This document shows positions 36,699 to 48,997 of a stretch of DNA of 64,000 nucleotides, piece after piece. The stretch comes from Myxococcales bacterium (GTDB taxonomy: Bacteria; Myxococcota_A; Polyangia; Polyangiales; Polyangiaceae), in NCBI GenBank assembly GCA_903642325.1, contig CAHJWM010000001.1, positions 244,748 to 308,747 on the forward strand, given 5' to 3'. The position numbers and the translations under genes were made by a program. Each line of letters starts with the position of its first letter. Position 1 is the first letter of the stretch. The notes under the pieces were generated by a model, which saw nothing but the letters and a program-made list of their open reading frames with translations, did not search any database and had not been told where the DNA came from.

Positions 36699-37583
36699 CT
36701 ACTTCGACGGTGCGGAGCTCGCATACGCGCAGCGAAAGCCGACGTGCGGTGCGCGCGTTCGTCTCACTTCGACCGCCCACGTCTTCAAGTCGCCCGCGAG
36801 CTCCGACAAGAACGAGCCTCCGCGCGCAGCAAAGCCGCCGTCCGCTTCGCGCGTCCATTCGGCGACGTTGCCGGCGAGATCGAGCACGCCTTCCGGGGTC
36901 GCCCCATCTGGCCGCGCGCCGCTGAAGTCCGGGCCCGAGCCGGCACGAGCGCAGGGGCCGGCGAACAAGCCGAAGCTCGCACGGCGGCACACGAGACCGG
37001 TGTTGCCCCACGGGTAACGACGACCTGCGCTCCCCGCGGCAGCGAACAGCCATTCATCCGCGCTGGGTAGGCGGCCGCCAGCGAACGCGCAAAATGCGCT
37101 CGCCTCTTCGGGGCTGATGTTGCGCACGGGCCGACCCGGCTCGGGGTCTTGCGCACTGTTCGGGCAGGCCCCTGCCACAGCGCAAACGCGAAAGCGCGCT
37201 ACGGTCACCTCGGCGCGGTCCAGATCGAAGGCAGCCACGCTCACGGAGGCTGGTGGTGCGCTCGGGCCTTCCCAATCGGCGGCGCCGAAATCGCTCGTTC
37301 CTGCCGCGATCTGCACGCGGCTTTCGGGTAGCAGGCACGCGCCTCCGTCATCACGCTGCATGTTGGTTGCGCAGGTTGCCGCGCTGCCTTTGCACTGGCC
37401 GCTTTCGGTCAAACCTTGGCCGGCCCCGCAACAGCGCGCTTCTCTCGCGTCGAGGCCGGGCGGGCAGCGCGCGGGTACACGGCGCTCCGCCTGCGCGAAC
37501 CGCACGATGATCGCAATCGAGGCCAATGCCGCCACGCCGGCCGCGACGGCGTAATTGAAGCGCGTAAGGCGAAACTCGGGCAC
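36699..37583 (-). CDS. Membrane-anchored SUMF1/FGE-like domain protein
   Basis: A 294-residue protein with one N-terminal hydrophobic helix (YAVAAGVAALASIAIIVRFA), a Cys-rich linker, then a formylglycine-generating-enzyme-type domain. Its motifs are ARFRVCAVAGACP, GRLPSADEWLFAAAG, YPWGNTG, VLDLAGNVAEWTREADGG, FAARGGSFLSEL and HVGFRCAYA. The sequence RGGSFLS lacks the catalytic Cys usually seen as RGGSYLC, so it is probably not an FGE but a binding or structural member of the family. It lies between cinA and a lipoprotein gene on the same strand. Confidence 0.82.
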   Translation of the reverse strand: MPEFRLTRFNYAVAAGVAALASIAIIVRFAQAERRVPARCPPGLDAREARCCGAGQGLTESGQCKGSAATCATNMQRDDGGACLLPESRVQIAAGTSDFGAADWEGPSAPPASVSVAAFDLDRAEVTVARFRVCAVAGACPNSAQDPEPGRPVRNISPEEASAFCAFAGGRLPSADEWLFAAAGSAGRRYPWGNTGLVCRRASFGLFAGPCARAGSGPDFSGARPDGATPEGVLDLAGNVAEWTREADGGFAARGGSFLSELAGDLKTWAVEVRRTRAPHVGFRCAYASSAPSK

Positions 37584-37622
37584 GTTGCGGCGCCGCAGAT
37601 TACTGCGAAAGGTGGGCGCGGT

Positions 37623-40957
<3,335 letters not shown>

Positions 40958-41007
40958 TCAGTTTTCGTGCCGCCTGCGTAAACTTATTCTACTGTCGTGG
41001 GCGCCCG

Positions 41008-41739
41008 ATGCCCGAAAATGCCGAACTTGCTCGCAGTGAGGCCGAGCGCTTCCTGCGTGAAGGCAGCGGCCCCTGGGCGGATCTCGCGCTTACCTTGCCG
41101 TTGTTCGTCGGTTACCACTTGGGCGTGGTGTTCTTGCCCGTGCGGAACGCCGCCGACATCGTCACGCGTGAGCTGACGTCTCTGGCCGAGAACAACCTTG
41201 CCGCTTACATCACCCTCACGCTGGGCATCGGTCTCGCGTTTGCGTTCGTGCTGCTGATGCTCGGGCGCGGGCATACGCTGCGTTCGTCGCGGTTCGTGTT
41301 CGTGGGCATCGAGGGCGTTGCGTACGCCATTGCCATGCGCATGGCTGGCCAATACGTGGTCGGTAAGCTCGCGCTGGCCGGCGTAGCTGCGCCAGAAGGC
41401 CAATTTAGCGCGATCGTGATGTCGCTCGGCGCGGGCTTTTACGAGGAGATCGCCTTTCGCGTGGGCCTCTTTGGGCTGGGGCTGCGCGTGATCCTTTCGA
41501 TGCTCGGAGCCGTTCCTCGCTTCAAGAGGACCTTGATCAGTGCAGCGTGGGCCGCGTTCGGCGCGCTAGCGTTCAGCAGCTGGCACTATTTCGGCGAGTA
41601 CGGTGACGCGTTCGAATTACGCTCGTTCGTGTTCCGAGCGGTGTGCGGCTTTGCGTTCACCTTGATCTATGCGTTCCGCGGCTTCGCGCCGGCGGTCTGG
41701 ACGCACACCATCTACGATGCCTGGGTCCTGATCTTTTAG
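41008..41739 (+). CDS. CPBP-family intramembrane metalloprotease
   Basis: A 243-residue membrane protein with about seven to eight hydrophobic segments. CPBP (Abi/Rce1-like) motifs are present: EExxxR in GAGFYEEIAFRVGLFG, the first His in LAFSSWHYFGEYGD, and the terminal His/Asp motif WTHTIYDAW. These residues bind the metal and form the active site. The substrate is unknown; relatives handle prenylated-peptide or bacteriocin-related processing. The ATG at 41008 is the natural start because the open frame upstream is antisense to ligA. Confidence 0.85.
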   Translation: MPENAELARSEAERFLREGSGPWADLALTLPLFVGYHLGVVFLPVRNAADIVTRELTSLAENNLAAYITLTLGIGLAFAFVLLMLGRGHTLRSSRFVFVGIEGVAYAIAMRMAGQYVVGKLALAGVAAPEGQFSAIVMSLGAGFYEEIAFRVGLFGLGLRVILSMLGAVPRFKRTLISAAWAAFGALAFSSWHYFGEYGDAFELRSFVFRAVCGFAFTLIYAFRGFAPAVWTHTIYDAWVLIF

Positions 41740-42470
41740 TGGAGTACGGCGAGCACGAAATATTCGACGTTGCCTTTCGGCCCGGGCACGTCCGAGTCCG
41801 CGCCGCCGAGCACGGTGTAGCCCGCTTCACGGATCGCCTGCAGGACGTGCTCGATGGCCGCGCCGCGGACCGCCGCGTCCCGGATCACCCCCCTAGCGCG
41901 ACGCGCTTCGTCGCGCCCGACCTCGAATTGCGGCTTGATCATGGCCAACAAGCGCGCGCCCGGGGTGAGCCAGGACGTGATCGCCGGTAACAGCTTTTCG
42001 AGGCTGATGAACGACGCGTCCACGACCACCCAATCCAACCGTTCGGCGAAAACTTCAGGGGCTACGTGCCGCGCGTTCGTGCGGTCCATCACCACCACGC
42101 GCGCATCGGTCGAAAGCTCGCGCGCGAGCTGCCCATTGCCCACGTCGATGGCGTACACCTTGCTCGCCCCGCGCTGTAACAAACAATCGGTGAAGCCGCC
42201 CGTGGAGGCGCCGACGTCCACGCAGACCGCGCCTGTCACCGCGCACGATAGCGCAGCGAGCGCGCCTTCCAGCTTGTGGCCACCGCGCGAGACGTAACGA
42301 TCAGCTTCACGCACGATGAGCTCGGAGCTCACGTCCAGCTCGCTGCCCGCCTTGTCGACCCGACGCTCGCCCACGTAGACCTTGCCCGCCAGCACGAGCG
42401 CTTGGGCGCGGGCTCGGGTCGGCGCCAACTCACGCTCGACGAGCAACAAATCGACGCGGCGTTTAGGCAC
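41736..42470 (-). CDS. tlyA: TlyA-family rRNA cytidine-2'-O-methyltransferase
   Basis: A 244-residue protein with an N-terminal S4 RNA-binding domain (RRVDLLLVERELAPTRARAQ, then LVLAGKVYVGERRVDKAG) and an FtsJ-like methyltransferase with SAM motif VCVDVGASTGGFTDCLLQRG. Its later motifs VVDASFISLEKLLPA and GNVEYFVLAVL are typical. TlyA methylates 16S (and in some species 23S) rRNA, affecting capreomycin sensitivity. Its 3' end overlaps the end of the CPBP gene by four bases, tail to tail. Confidence 0.92.
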   Translation of the reverse strand: MPKRRVDLLLVERELAPTRARAQALVLAGKVYVGERRVDKAGSELDVSSELIVREADRYVSRGGHKLEGALAALSCAVTGAVCVDVGASTGGFTDCLLQRGASKVYAIDVGNGQLARELSTDARVVVMDRTNARHVAPEVFAERLDWVVVDASFISLEKLLPAITSWLTPGARLLAMIKPQFEVGRDEARRARGVIRDAAVRGAAIEHVLQAIREAGYTVLGGADSDVPGPKGNVEYFVLAVLH

Positions 42471-42594
42471 GCGACACCCTACTCGAGCGACCGCGCGCCT
42501 CGCCTTGCGCTCACATAACGCATCGCGTTACCGAGATGTTGCAAAACCGAAACACTTCGAGAGAGGATAGCCGGGTCGCTCGAGTGGAGGATGG

Positions 42595-43410
42595 ATGGTT
42601 CGCCTGAGGTTGAGGGATTTTTTGGGGTTCGCCGGGCTTCTCGCGGCCGGCGCGGCATACACCGAGCGCGCCGCCGCCGAGAGCGCACCGCCGAGCCAGG
42701 CCGCGCGCGAGGCGTCCGGTGTCGAGCCCGTCGGCCCCGCTCCGCTCACGTCCTCGCAAACCGGAATGACCCTGCCCGGCGCGCTGTCGGGCCCCGGCGC
42801 CGACGCCGACGATCACCAGAGCGTGGTTCGCCATTTCGGCGTGGGCTACCTCGGCCGTCGCACGATCGCCATCGACGCAGACCCGGCCACGGGCGCGATC
42901 ACCAGCACGGTAGATGCGCCGGTGATCGGCGCCCGCTACTGGCTGGATCCCCTGATAGGGATCGACGCTGGGCTCGGGCTCTTGCTCAATACGGGCTCCG
43001 CAAGCACGGGTCCAGTGAGCACCGATCTGCAGGGATATACGGTCTTCATCGTGCATGGAGGGCTGCCGCTCGCTCTTGCCGGCTCCAAGCACTTCAGCTT
43101 TCAAGTCACGCCGGAGTTGAACATCGGTCTGGCCAGCTCGCAGCGCGGTGGAAACGGACCGGACCTGACGGGCTTTCACTTAGACCTCGGCGCGCGTGCG
43201 GGTGCTGAGATTCAATTTGGCTTCATCGGCATTCCAGAGCTTGCGCTGCAGGCCGGCGTCGGCCTGTCTTTGGCCTATGACCACGTGAAGATCTCGCCGG
43301 CCACGGGCAACTCGGTTTCGGTCAACCACACTGCGCTCGGGACCTCGGTGGGCAACAACCCCTGGGACATTTTTACCGGCAACGTGGCGGCGCTCTATTA
43401 TTTCGACTGA
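42595..43410 (+). CDS. Predicted outer-membrane or secreted beta-barrel-like protein
   Basis: A 271-residue protein with an N-terminal signal (RDFLGFAGLLAAGAAYTERA, cleavage near TERAAA). The mature part is Gly/aromatic-rich with alternating strands typical of small outer-membrane barrels: VGYLGRRTIAIDADPATGAI, PVIGARYWLDPLIGIDAGLG, GARAGAEIQFGFIGIPELAL. The last residue is aromatic-like (ALYYFD end), close to the terminal Phe signal of barrels. GGAGG lies just upstream of the ATG. Function unknown. Divergent from tlyA. Confidence 0.7.
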   Translation: MVRLRLRDFLGFAGLLAAGAAYTERAAAESAPPSQAAREASGVEPVGPAPLTSSQTGMTLPGALSGPGADADDHQSVVRHFGVGYLGRRTIAIDADPATGAITSTVDAPVIGARYWLDPLIGIDAGLGLLLNTGSASTGPVSTDLQGYTVFIVHGGLPLALAGSKHFSFQVTPELNIGLASSQRGGNGPDLTGFHLDLGARAGAEIQFGFIGIPELALQAGVGLSLAYDHVKISPATGNSVSVNHTALGTSVGNNPWDIFTGNVAALYYFD

Positions 43411-43513
43411 GCAGGATGGCCAAAGCACCGGCCGGATACCGACGCTGGCCGGCTTCAGACGCGCGCGGTAACGGTTTTCGTGGGGTGGCGCGCCCTCTGC
43501 ACGGGCCCTGCGC

Positions 43514-45916
43514 ATGCGGGTGGATGGGGTGTTGCTGGCCGCCGCGGCCGCGGTCGGAGGGGGGCTATGCGCTGTCTATCCGGGGCCAGCGTTATTTTGC
43601 GCGCTGTTCGGGCTGATCGTTCTTGGCCGCGCCTGCTCACGCCGAGCGAGTGCGCTCGGGGTACTCGTCTTTGCGCTCGGGGCGGCGCGTGGCAACGCGC
43701 AGATCCGCGCGTTCGAAGCGGGGCGCATCCTAGAGCGCGATGCCATCGGCGCGCCTAGTCGTTGTGATCTGAGCGTGTCGATCCTGAGCTCGCCGGTCTG
43801 GTCGGACAGCGCGGCCTGTTTCGTCGGGCAGGTCACGCGTGCCGAGTGCGGTGAGCACACGCTGCCCGTGCCCTTCGTGGCCCGCCTGCATGGCGGTCCC
43901 GATAACCTAGCGCGTGGGGTTCACGCGCACGTCATCGCAGATCTTGCGCCCGTGCAGCTGTTTCGCAACCTGGGAACGGCCGATCCCACCCCGTCAGCTG
44001 CGCGCAGCGGCATCGTGCTCACGGGCGGTATCTTATCGCTCGAGGTGACGGAGCGACACCCCGGCATCCGCTCCTTCATCGACCGCGCTCGCAGCCACGC
44101 GCGCCGCCGCATCGTGCAAACCTTTGCGCCATCTGCGGCGGCGATGGCCCGCGCGCTCGTCCTGGGCGAAAGCGATCTGTTGCCGGAGGACGCGCTGGCG
44201 TTTCAGAAGAGCGGCCTGTCGCACATGCTGGCGGTCAGCGGCACGCATCTGATATTCGCGGTGGCGGCGGTCGTGCACGCCCTGACTTTCCTTCTCGTGC
44301 GGGTGGAGGTGTTGTCGCAAAGGCTCGTGGTAGCGCGTTTTGCGAGCTTTATCGGCGTCGGCTTGTCCTTGGCGTACGCCGACTTTGCGGGTGGCGGAGG
44401 CTCGGCCTGGCGGGCGGCGTTGATGCTTTCCGTGACATTCTCGGCGAGGGCGGTGGGGCGCAAACCGCTGACCGTACGCACCTTCGGGCTCTCCACGTTG
44501 TTATTCGCCTTGCTCGATCCGCTGTGCGCCTTCGACCTTTCGTTCATGCTCTCGGTGGCCGCCACTTCGGGCTTGATTTGTGTGGGTCGTCCCCTTGCGG
44601 CCCGCTGCGAGCGCATTGGCTCGCGACCACTTCGGTACTTGGCCGTGAGCTTCGCGACTACGCTCTCGGCGACCGTTCCCTGCGCTCCCTTGCTGGCGCT
44701 CTTGGCATCCGGCGTAACCCTCGCGGGCTTGCTGGCGAACGTGCTCGCCGCCCCCCTCGGTGAATCGGTGGCATTGCCCTTGTGTCTGGCGCACCTGCTG
44801 CTTGCTCCGCTGCCTCCGCTCGAGCGCGGGGCGGCGTTAGTCGCGTCCGGTGCGCTCTTGGTCGTGAAGCGGATCGCCTGGGCCAGCGCCGACGCCAGTT
44901 GGCTCGCGCTCACCCTGCCCGAGCCAGGCTCCTTTCAACTCGCGCTGATCGTGGTCTTCGGTTTGGGCGTGATCGCCCTCCGGGATCCGACGTTCGGAAG
45001 AGTCACACCTCGGCTGCGGCCGCGCTCTGTGGGCTTGTGGTGCCTGGCTTCGATGGCGGCATATGGTGCGCTCGAGCTTGCGACGCGCCGTGCGGGCCGG
45101 CCGCAGGGTGTGCTCCGCGCAAGCGCGCTGGACGTCGGGCAGGGCGATTCGAACTTGATCGACTTGCCGGACGGGTCGGCGATGTTGATCGATGGCGGTG
45201 GCTTCGTCGGCAGTCCGGTCGACCCTGGCAAAGCGGTGGTCTTGCCCGTGTTGCGGGCGCGTCGACGCACCCGGCTCGATATTGTCGTCCTCAGCCACCC
45301 CCATCCTGATCACTTCACGGGCTTGGCCAGCGCGCTCGCGGAGCTCAACGTGGGTGAGTTTTGGGATACGGGTCAAGGCGAGGCAGAGGGCGCCGGGCCG
45401 GTGTACGCGGAGCTCGTGCGCTCGCTACGCGCCCGCGGGGTGCCTATTCGTCGCCCCGCGGAGTTGTGCGGGGTGCCGCGCACCTTCGGCGGCGCGGTGC
45501 TGCGCGTACTGGCGCCCTGCCCCGCGTTCACTCCACACCGCGGCGCGAACGACAACTCGATCGTAATCTCGATCAGCTACGGTAAGCGCCGCTTTCTATT
45601 CACCGGCGATGCGGAACGGGACGAAGAAGACGATCTGATACGAACGCACGCCCTGGATCTGCGCGCGGACTATCTCAAGGCGGGCCATCATGGCAGCCGC
45701 ACCTCGACCAGCGAAGCGTTCCTGTCTCGGGTTTCACCGGTCTTGGCGACCCTCTCCTGTGGCGTTAGAAATCGCTTTGGTCACCCACACTTGCAAACGG
45801 TGGAGCGTCTCTTCGAGCATGGCGTACGCACCCTGCGCCTCGACCGAAGCGGCTCGCTGCTCGTGAGCACGGACGGGCAGACGCTGTCGGCTTGCGCCGC
45901 GCGCCTTCCGCTGTGA
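43514..45916 (+). CDS. comEC: ComEC/Rec2-family DNA uptake channel protein
   Basis: An 800-residue membrane protein. An N-terminal hydrophobic and OB-like part is followed by the competence domain (ARALVLGESDLLPEDALAFQ, then KSGLSHMLAVSGTHLIFAVA). Next comes a C-terminal metallo-beta-lactamase-like domain: ALDVGQGDSNLIDLPDGSAM, VVLSHPHPDHFTGLASALAE, LFTGDAERDEEDDLI, YLKAGHHGSRTSTSEAFL. ComEC forms the inner-membrane channel for single-stranded DNA import, and the C-terminal domain may degrade one strand. All metal-binding motifs are intact. No other competence genes are adjacent. Confidence 0.94.
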   Translation: MRVDGVLLAAAAAVGGGLCAVYPGPALFCALFGLIVLGRACSRRASALGVLVFALGAARGNAQIRAFEAGRILERDAIGAPSRCDLSVSILSSPVWSDSAACFVGQVTRAECGEHTLPVPFVARLHGGPDNLARGVHAHVIADLAPVQLFRNLGTADPTPSAARSGIVLTGGILSLEVTERHPGIRSFIDRARSHARRRIVQTFAPSAAAMARALVLGESDLLPEDALAFQKSGLSHMLAVSGTHLIFAVAAVVHALTFLLVRVEVLSQRLVVARFASFIGVGLSLAYADFAGGGGSAWRAALMLSVTFSARAVGRKPLTVRTFGLSTLLFALLDPLCAFDLSFMLSVAATSGLICVGRPLAARCERIGSRPLRYLAVSFATTLSATVPCAPLLALLASGVTLAGLLANVLAAPLGESVALPLCLAHLLLAPLPPLERGAALVASGALLVVKRIAWASADASWLALTLPEPGSFQLALIVVFGLGVIALRDPTFGRVTPRLRPRSVGLWCLASMAAYGALELATRRAGRPQGVLRASALDVGQGDSNLIDLPDGSAMLIDGGGFVGSPVDPGKAVVLPVLRARRRTRLDIVVLSHPHPDHFTGLASALAELNVGEFWDTGQGEAEGAGPVYAELVRSLRARGVPIRRPAELCGVPRTFGGAVLRVLAPCPAFTPHRGANDNSIVISISYGKRRFLFTGDAERDEEDDLIRTHALDLRADYLKAGHHGSRTSTSEAFLSRVSPVLATLSCGVRNRFGHPHLQTVERLFEHGVRTLRLDRSGSLLVSTDGQTLSACAARLPL

Positions 45917-45955
45917 GCCCTTGCCGCGCGCGCGAGCCTACGAGACACTGCCGCC

Positions 45956-46516
45956 GTGCCCTCATTTCGTCCGCCTGAGGTTCGCGAGCTGATCAGCAAA
46001 AGACGCATCGACGAGCGCGTGGCGGAGTTGGCTGCGCAAATCACGCGCGAATACGACGGTCGAACGCTGGTTTTGCTGTGCGTGCTCAAGGGCAGCTTCG
46101 TGTTCGCGGCCGATCTGGCGCGCGCCATCGCGTTACCCGTGCGCATGGAATTTCTCGGCGTGCGCAGCTATGGCGCCGATACGAAGTCGAGCGGCGTCGT
46201 ACAGATCACGCAGGACCTGACGCGCCCGGTGGAAGGCGATGACATCTTGCTCGTCGAAGACATCGTCGATACTGGGCTCACGCTCTCTTACTTGCGCGAA
46301 CAATTGCGCTCGCGGAACCCCGCGTCCATCAAAGTGGCGGCTCTGTTGCATAAGCCGGCCCGAGTCGAACGCGAGGTCGAAATCGACTACTTGGGATTCA
46401 CCATCGACGACGTGTTCGTGGTCGGTTACGGCTTGGACTTTGCGGAACGTTACCGCAACCTCGCGTTCCTCGGTGTGCTCGATGCTCCCAGCGCGGCGGC
46501 GCTGCCAACCGCGTAG
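45956..46516 (+). CDS. hpt: Hypoxanthine phosphoribosyltransferase
   Basis: A 186-residue type I phosphoribosyltransferase for purine salvage. The PRPP motif is [17 protein letters not shown], the N-terminal loop is [18 protein letters not shown], and the family blocks [20 protein letters not shown] and [20 protein letters not shown] are present. The start is GTG 45956, 40 bases after comEC; the reading frame begins [14 protein letters not shown]. It converts hypoxanthine or guanine plus PRPP to IMP or GMP. Confidence 0.93.
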   Translation: MPSFRPPEVRELISKRRIDERVAELAAQITREYDGRTLVLLCVLKGSFVFAADLARAIALPVRMEFLGVRSYGADTKSSGVVQITQDLTRPVEGDDILLVEDIVDTGLTLSYLREQLRSRNPASIKVAALLHKPARVEREVEIDYLGFTIDDVFVVGYGLDFAERYRNLAFLGVLDAPSAAALPTA

Positions 46517-46875
46517 GCGCTGAAGTCGCCCTACGCCAACGGCAGTGGCGGCTTTCCGCTGGCGGCAAGTACGAGGGCCCAAGCGCGTCAGAGCCTGGCC
46601 TGCATGAAACACCGAGCACCGAAGGCTCCGCTGGGAGTGCCGATATCCCGACGAGCGGCCGCGGGTTCCCTAACAACAATTTGGGAGACTGTAAGCCGGG
46701 CTTCGAGCGCGCAAAAAACCCGACGCGGCCCTGCGATTGGCTGACCGGGGCCGGTCAGTGCTTCGCCACCAGCGACGAAGCTTGCGCCTGCGTCTGCCCA
46801 ACGGAAACAAGCAGCATCTGTTTCAGCGAATTCTACGGGGGGCCGGGGTCGGCAACGCTCGTGGACTGCAAGTGA
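46517..46875 (+). pseudogene. Cys-rich secreted-protein remnant without signal peptide
   Basis: The frame ending at 46875 encodes a Gly/Ser-rich linker (ETPSTEGSAGSADIPTSG) then a Cys-rich domain: GDCKPGFERAKNPTRPCDWL, GQCFATSDEACACVCPTETS, ATLVDCK. The linker and Cys spacing look like the mature part of a myxobacterial lipoprotein, but the frame runs back into the hpt 3' end with no ATG or GTG and no signal peptide. The only usual start is TTG 46681, which would give a 64-residue cytoplasmic Cys-rich peptide. It is best read as a truncated gene or a fused remnant. Confidence 0.45.
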
Positions 46876-46895
46876 GTTAGTCGCACGCGCGCGCC

Positions 46896-48302
46896 TTAGT
46901 CGCGCTCGTTCGGTTTCGTGCTCGTCTCTTGCTCGGGCTCCGCTTCATCCAGCCCGCGCAGGCGCTGCAAGCGGTCGGCGATCGCTTTTTCTAGGCCCTG
47001 GTTGGAGGGCTCGTAAAAATGCGCTCCGTTCAGCTCGTCGGGCAGGTAAGTCTCGCCGGGCACGAAGCTGCCCTCGCGTTCGGGCGGATATTGATAGCCC
47101 TGGCCGTAGCCTTCGTCCTTCATCAGGCGCGTGACGGCATTACGCAGCTTCTTCGGCACTGGCAGCGCACCTCGCTCTTCGATTGCAGCACGGGCCGCCC
47201 CAATGGCGCGCTTCACGGCGTTCGATTTGGGGCAGCATGCCAAGTACAAGCAGGCATGCGACAGCGGATAAATACCCTCCGGCATACCCATGCGCCTGAA
47301 GGCGCCATCCGCGTTTACCGCTACTTCGAGCGCGCGGGGGTCGGCGTTGCCGACGTCTTCGCTCGCGAAAATCAGCAGCCGCCGCAGTAGAAATAGCGGG
47401 TCGTCGCCCGCATCGAGCATGCGGAAGAGCCAATACAGCGCCGCGTCCGGGTCGCTGCCGCGCATGGATTTGATGAGGGCGCTGGCGATATTGTAGTGCT
47501 CTTCGCCCGACTTGTCGTAGAGCAATGTGCGCGCTTCGCCGGCGCGCTCCACGGTGCCGGCGTCGAGCTTCGGAGCGCCGTCGGGCAAAAGTGAGACGGC
47601 CACCTCCAATAAACCGAGCGCACGCCGCGCGTCTCCGCCCGAAACTTTGGCGATCGCCATGAGCGCGTCAGCCTCGGCCTGAACTCGACGCTCGCCCAGG
47701 CCGCGCTCCGTGTCGTTCAGCGCACGCTCGAGCAAGACCACGAGATCTGCTTCTTTTAGGCCCTCCAAGCGGAAGACTCGGCAGCGCGAGAGCACGGCAG
47801 CGTTCACCGAAAACGACGGATTTTCGGTGGTGGCGCCGATCAACGTTACGGTGCCGTTTTCAACGTGCGGTAAAAAAGCATCCTGTTGGCTGCGGTTGAA
47901 GCGGTGGATCTCATCAACGAACAAGATCGTCCCGCGGCCTTGGTAGGCGCGTCGCTCGCGTGCCGCATCGATGATGGTGCGCAGCTCTTGCACGCCCCCG
48001 AGCACTGCGCTGAACGCGACGAACTCTGTCTTCGTGATGCGCGAGATGACGTGTGCCAAAGACGTTTTGCCCGACCCCGGTGGACCCCACAAAATTAGGG
48101 ATGGCACTCGGTCGTGCTCGATCGCTTCGCGCAGCAGCCGGCCGCCGCGAAGTAAGGCGTCTTGCCCGAGCACGTCCTCGAGGGTGCGCGGCCGCATTCG
48201 TTCGGCCAGCGGCGGCGGCGGCGCGGCGAGGTGGCCGCGACGGGCGGCGGCCTCGAGCAGCGTGGGCTCGGTCAGGGGAGGACGAGCCCCGCGCCGAGCC
48301 AC
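46896..48302 (-). CDS. rarA: Replication-associated recombination protein A (RarA/MgsA)
   Basis: A 468-residue AAA+ ATPase. Walker A is ILWGPPGSGKTSLAHVISRI, Walker B is TILFVDEIHRFNRSQQDAFL, and sensor 1 is TLIGATTENPSFSVNAAVLS. The C-terminal MgsA/YrvN-like region is KSGEEHYNIASALIKSMRGS, ALYWLFRMLDAGDDPLFLLR and PEREGSFVPGETYLPDEL. It acts at stalled forks with RecA and SSB. GTG 48302, one base after the yggS stop, is chosen over GTG 48329, which overlaps that gene. It is last in a four-gene minus-strand operon. Confidence 0.92.
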   Translation of the reverse strand: MARRGARPPLTEPTLLEAAARRGHLAAPPPPLAERMRPRTLEDVLGQDALLRGGRLLREAIEHDRVPSLILWGPPGSGKTSLAHVISRITKTEFVAFSAVLGGVQELRTIIDAARERRAYQGRGTILFVDEIHRFNRSQQDAFLPHVENGTVTLIGATTENPSFSVNAAVLSRCRVFRLEGLKEADLVVLLERALNDTERGLGERRVQAEADALMAIAKVSGGDARRALGLLEVAVSLLPDGAPKLDAGTVERAGEARTLLYDKSGEEHYNIASALIKSMRGSDPDAALYWLFRMLDAGDDPLFLLRRLLIFASEDVGNADPRALEVAVNADGAFRRMGMPEGIYPLSHACLYLACCPKSNAVKRAIGAARAAIEERGALPVPKKLRNAVTRLMKDEGYGQGYQYPPEREGSFVPGETYLPDELNGAHFYEPSNQGLEKAIADRLQRLRGLDEAEPEQETSTKPNERD

Positions 48303-48303
48303 G

Positions 48304-48990
48304 TCAACCGCCCGCCTTCGGCCGCTCACCGAAGATCGCGGTGCCGATGCGTACGATCGTGGCGCCAGCGGCGACCGCGTGTTCGAGGTCGGCCGTCATG
48401 CCCATGCTTAGCTCGGGCAGGCGCTCGGCGCCGCCGTGAAGCTCACGCAGCTCGCGCAGCCTGTCGAAGTATGGCCGCGCCCCGCTCGCTTCCAGAGTGT
48501 GCGGCGGCACGCACATCAAGCCGCGGAGCACGAGCCGTTTGGCCCCGGCAATGGCATCGAGCAGTTCCGATAAAGCGTTCGGCAGGCAACCGCTCTTCTG
48601 TGCTTCGGCGCCCACATTCACTTCCACCAAGACATGGAGCGGCTGATGGGCTCGCTTGTCGAGCTCTGCGGCCAGCTCGGTGGAGTCTACCGTGTGAATC
48701 AGATGAGCCAAGGGGGTGACGGAGCGAGCCTTGTTGCGCTGCACGTGCCCGATCATGTGCCAGCGCAGGTCGGCGAGGTCGGCCAAGTCGGCCGATTTTT
48801 GCGTTAGCTCCTGCACGTAATTTTCGCCGAAATCACGCTGTCCCGCCTGATATGCAGCACGAATGGCGGCCGGCGGTTGATACTTGGATACCGCTACCAA
48901 GCACACTTGCTCGGGCTTGCGCCCTGATTGTGCGAGCGCATCGGCGAGGCGCGCGCGCACGTGGTTCAAGGCCTCGACGACGTGATCCAC
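48304..48990 (-). CDS. YggS-family pyridoxal phosphate homeostasis protein
   Basis: A 228-residue alanine-racemase-like PLP-binding protein. The PLP Lys is in CLVAVSKYQPPAAIRAAYQA, GENYVQEL and WHMIGHVQRNK are family blocks, and ELSMGMTADLEHAVAAGATI contains the phosphate-binding residues. YggS proteins balance free PLP and amino acid pools. The start is GTG 48990 with GAGG nine bases upstream. It lies between a lipoprotein gene and rarA with gaps of seven and one bases, so the four genes are one transcript. Confidence 0.92.
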   Translation of the reverse strand: MDHVVEALNHVRARLADALAQSGRKPEQVCLVAVSKYQPPAAIRAAYQAGQRDFGENYVQELTQKSADLADLADLRWHMIGHVQRNKARSVTPLAHLIHTVDSTELAAELDKRAHQPLHVLVEVNVGAEAQKSGCLPNALSELLDAIAGAKRLVLRGLMCVPPHTLEASGARPYFDRLRELRELHGGAERLPELSMGMTADLEHAVAAGATIVRIGTAIFGERPKAGG

Positions 48991-48997
48991 GATCGCC

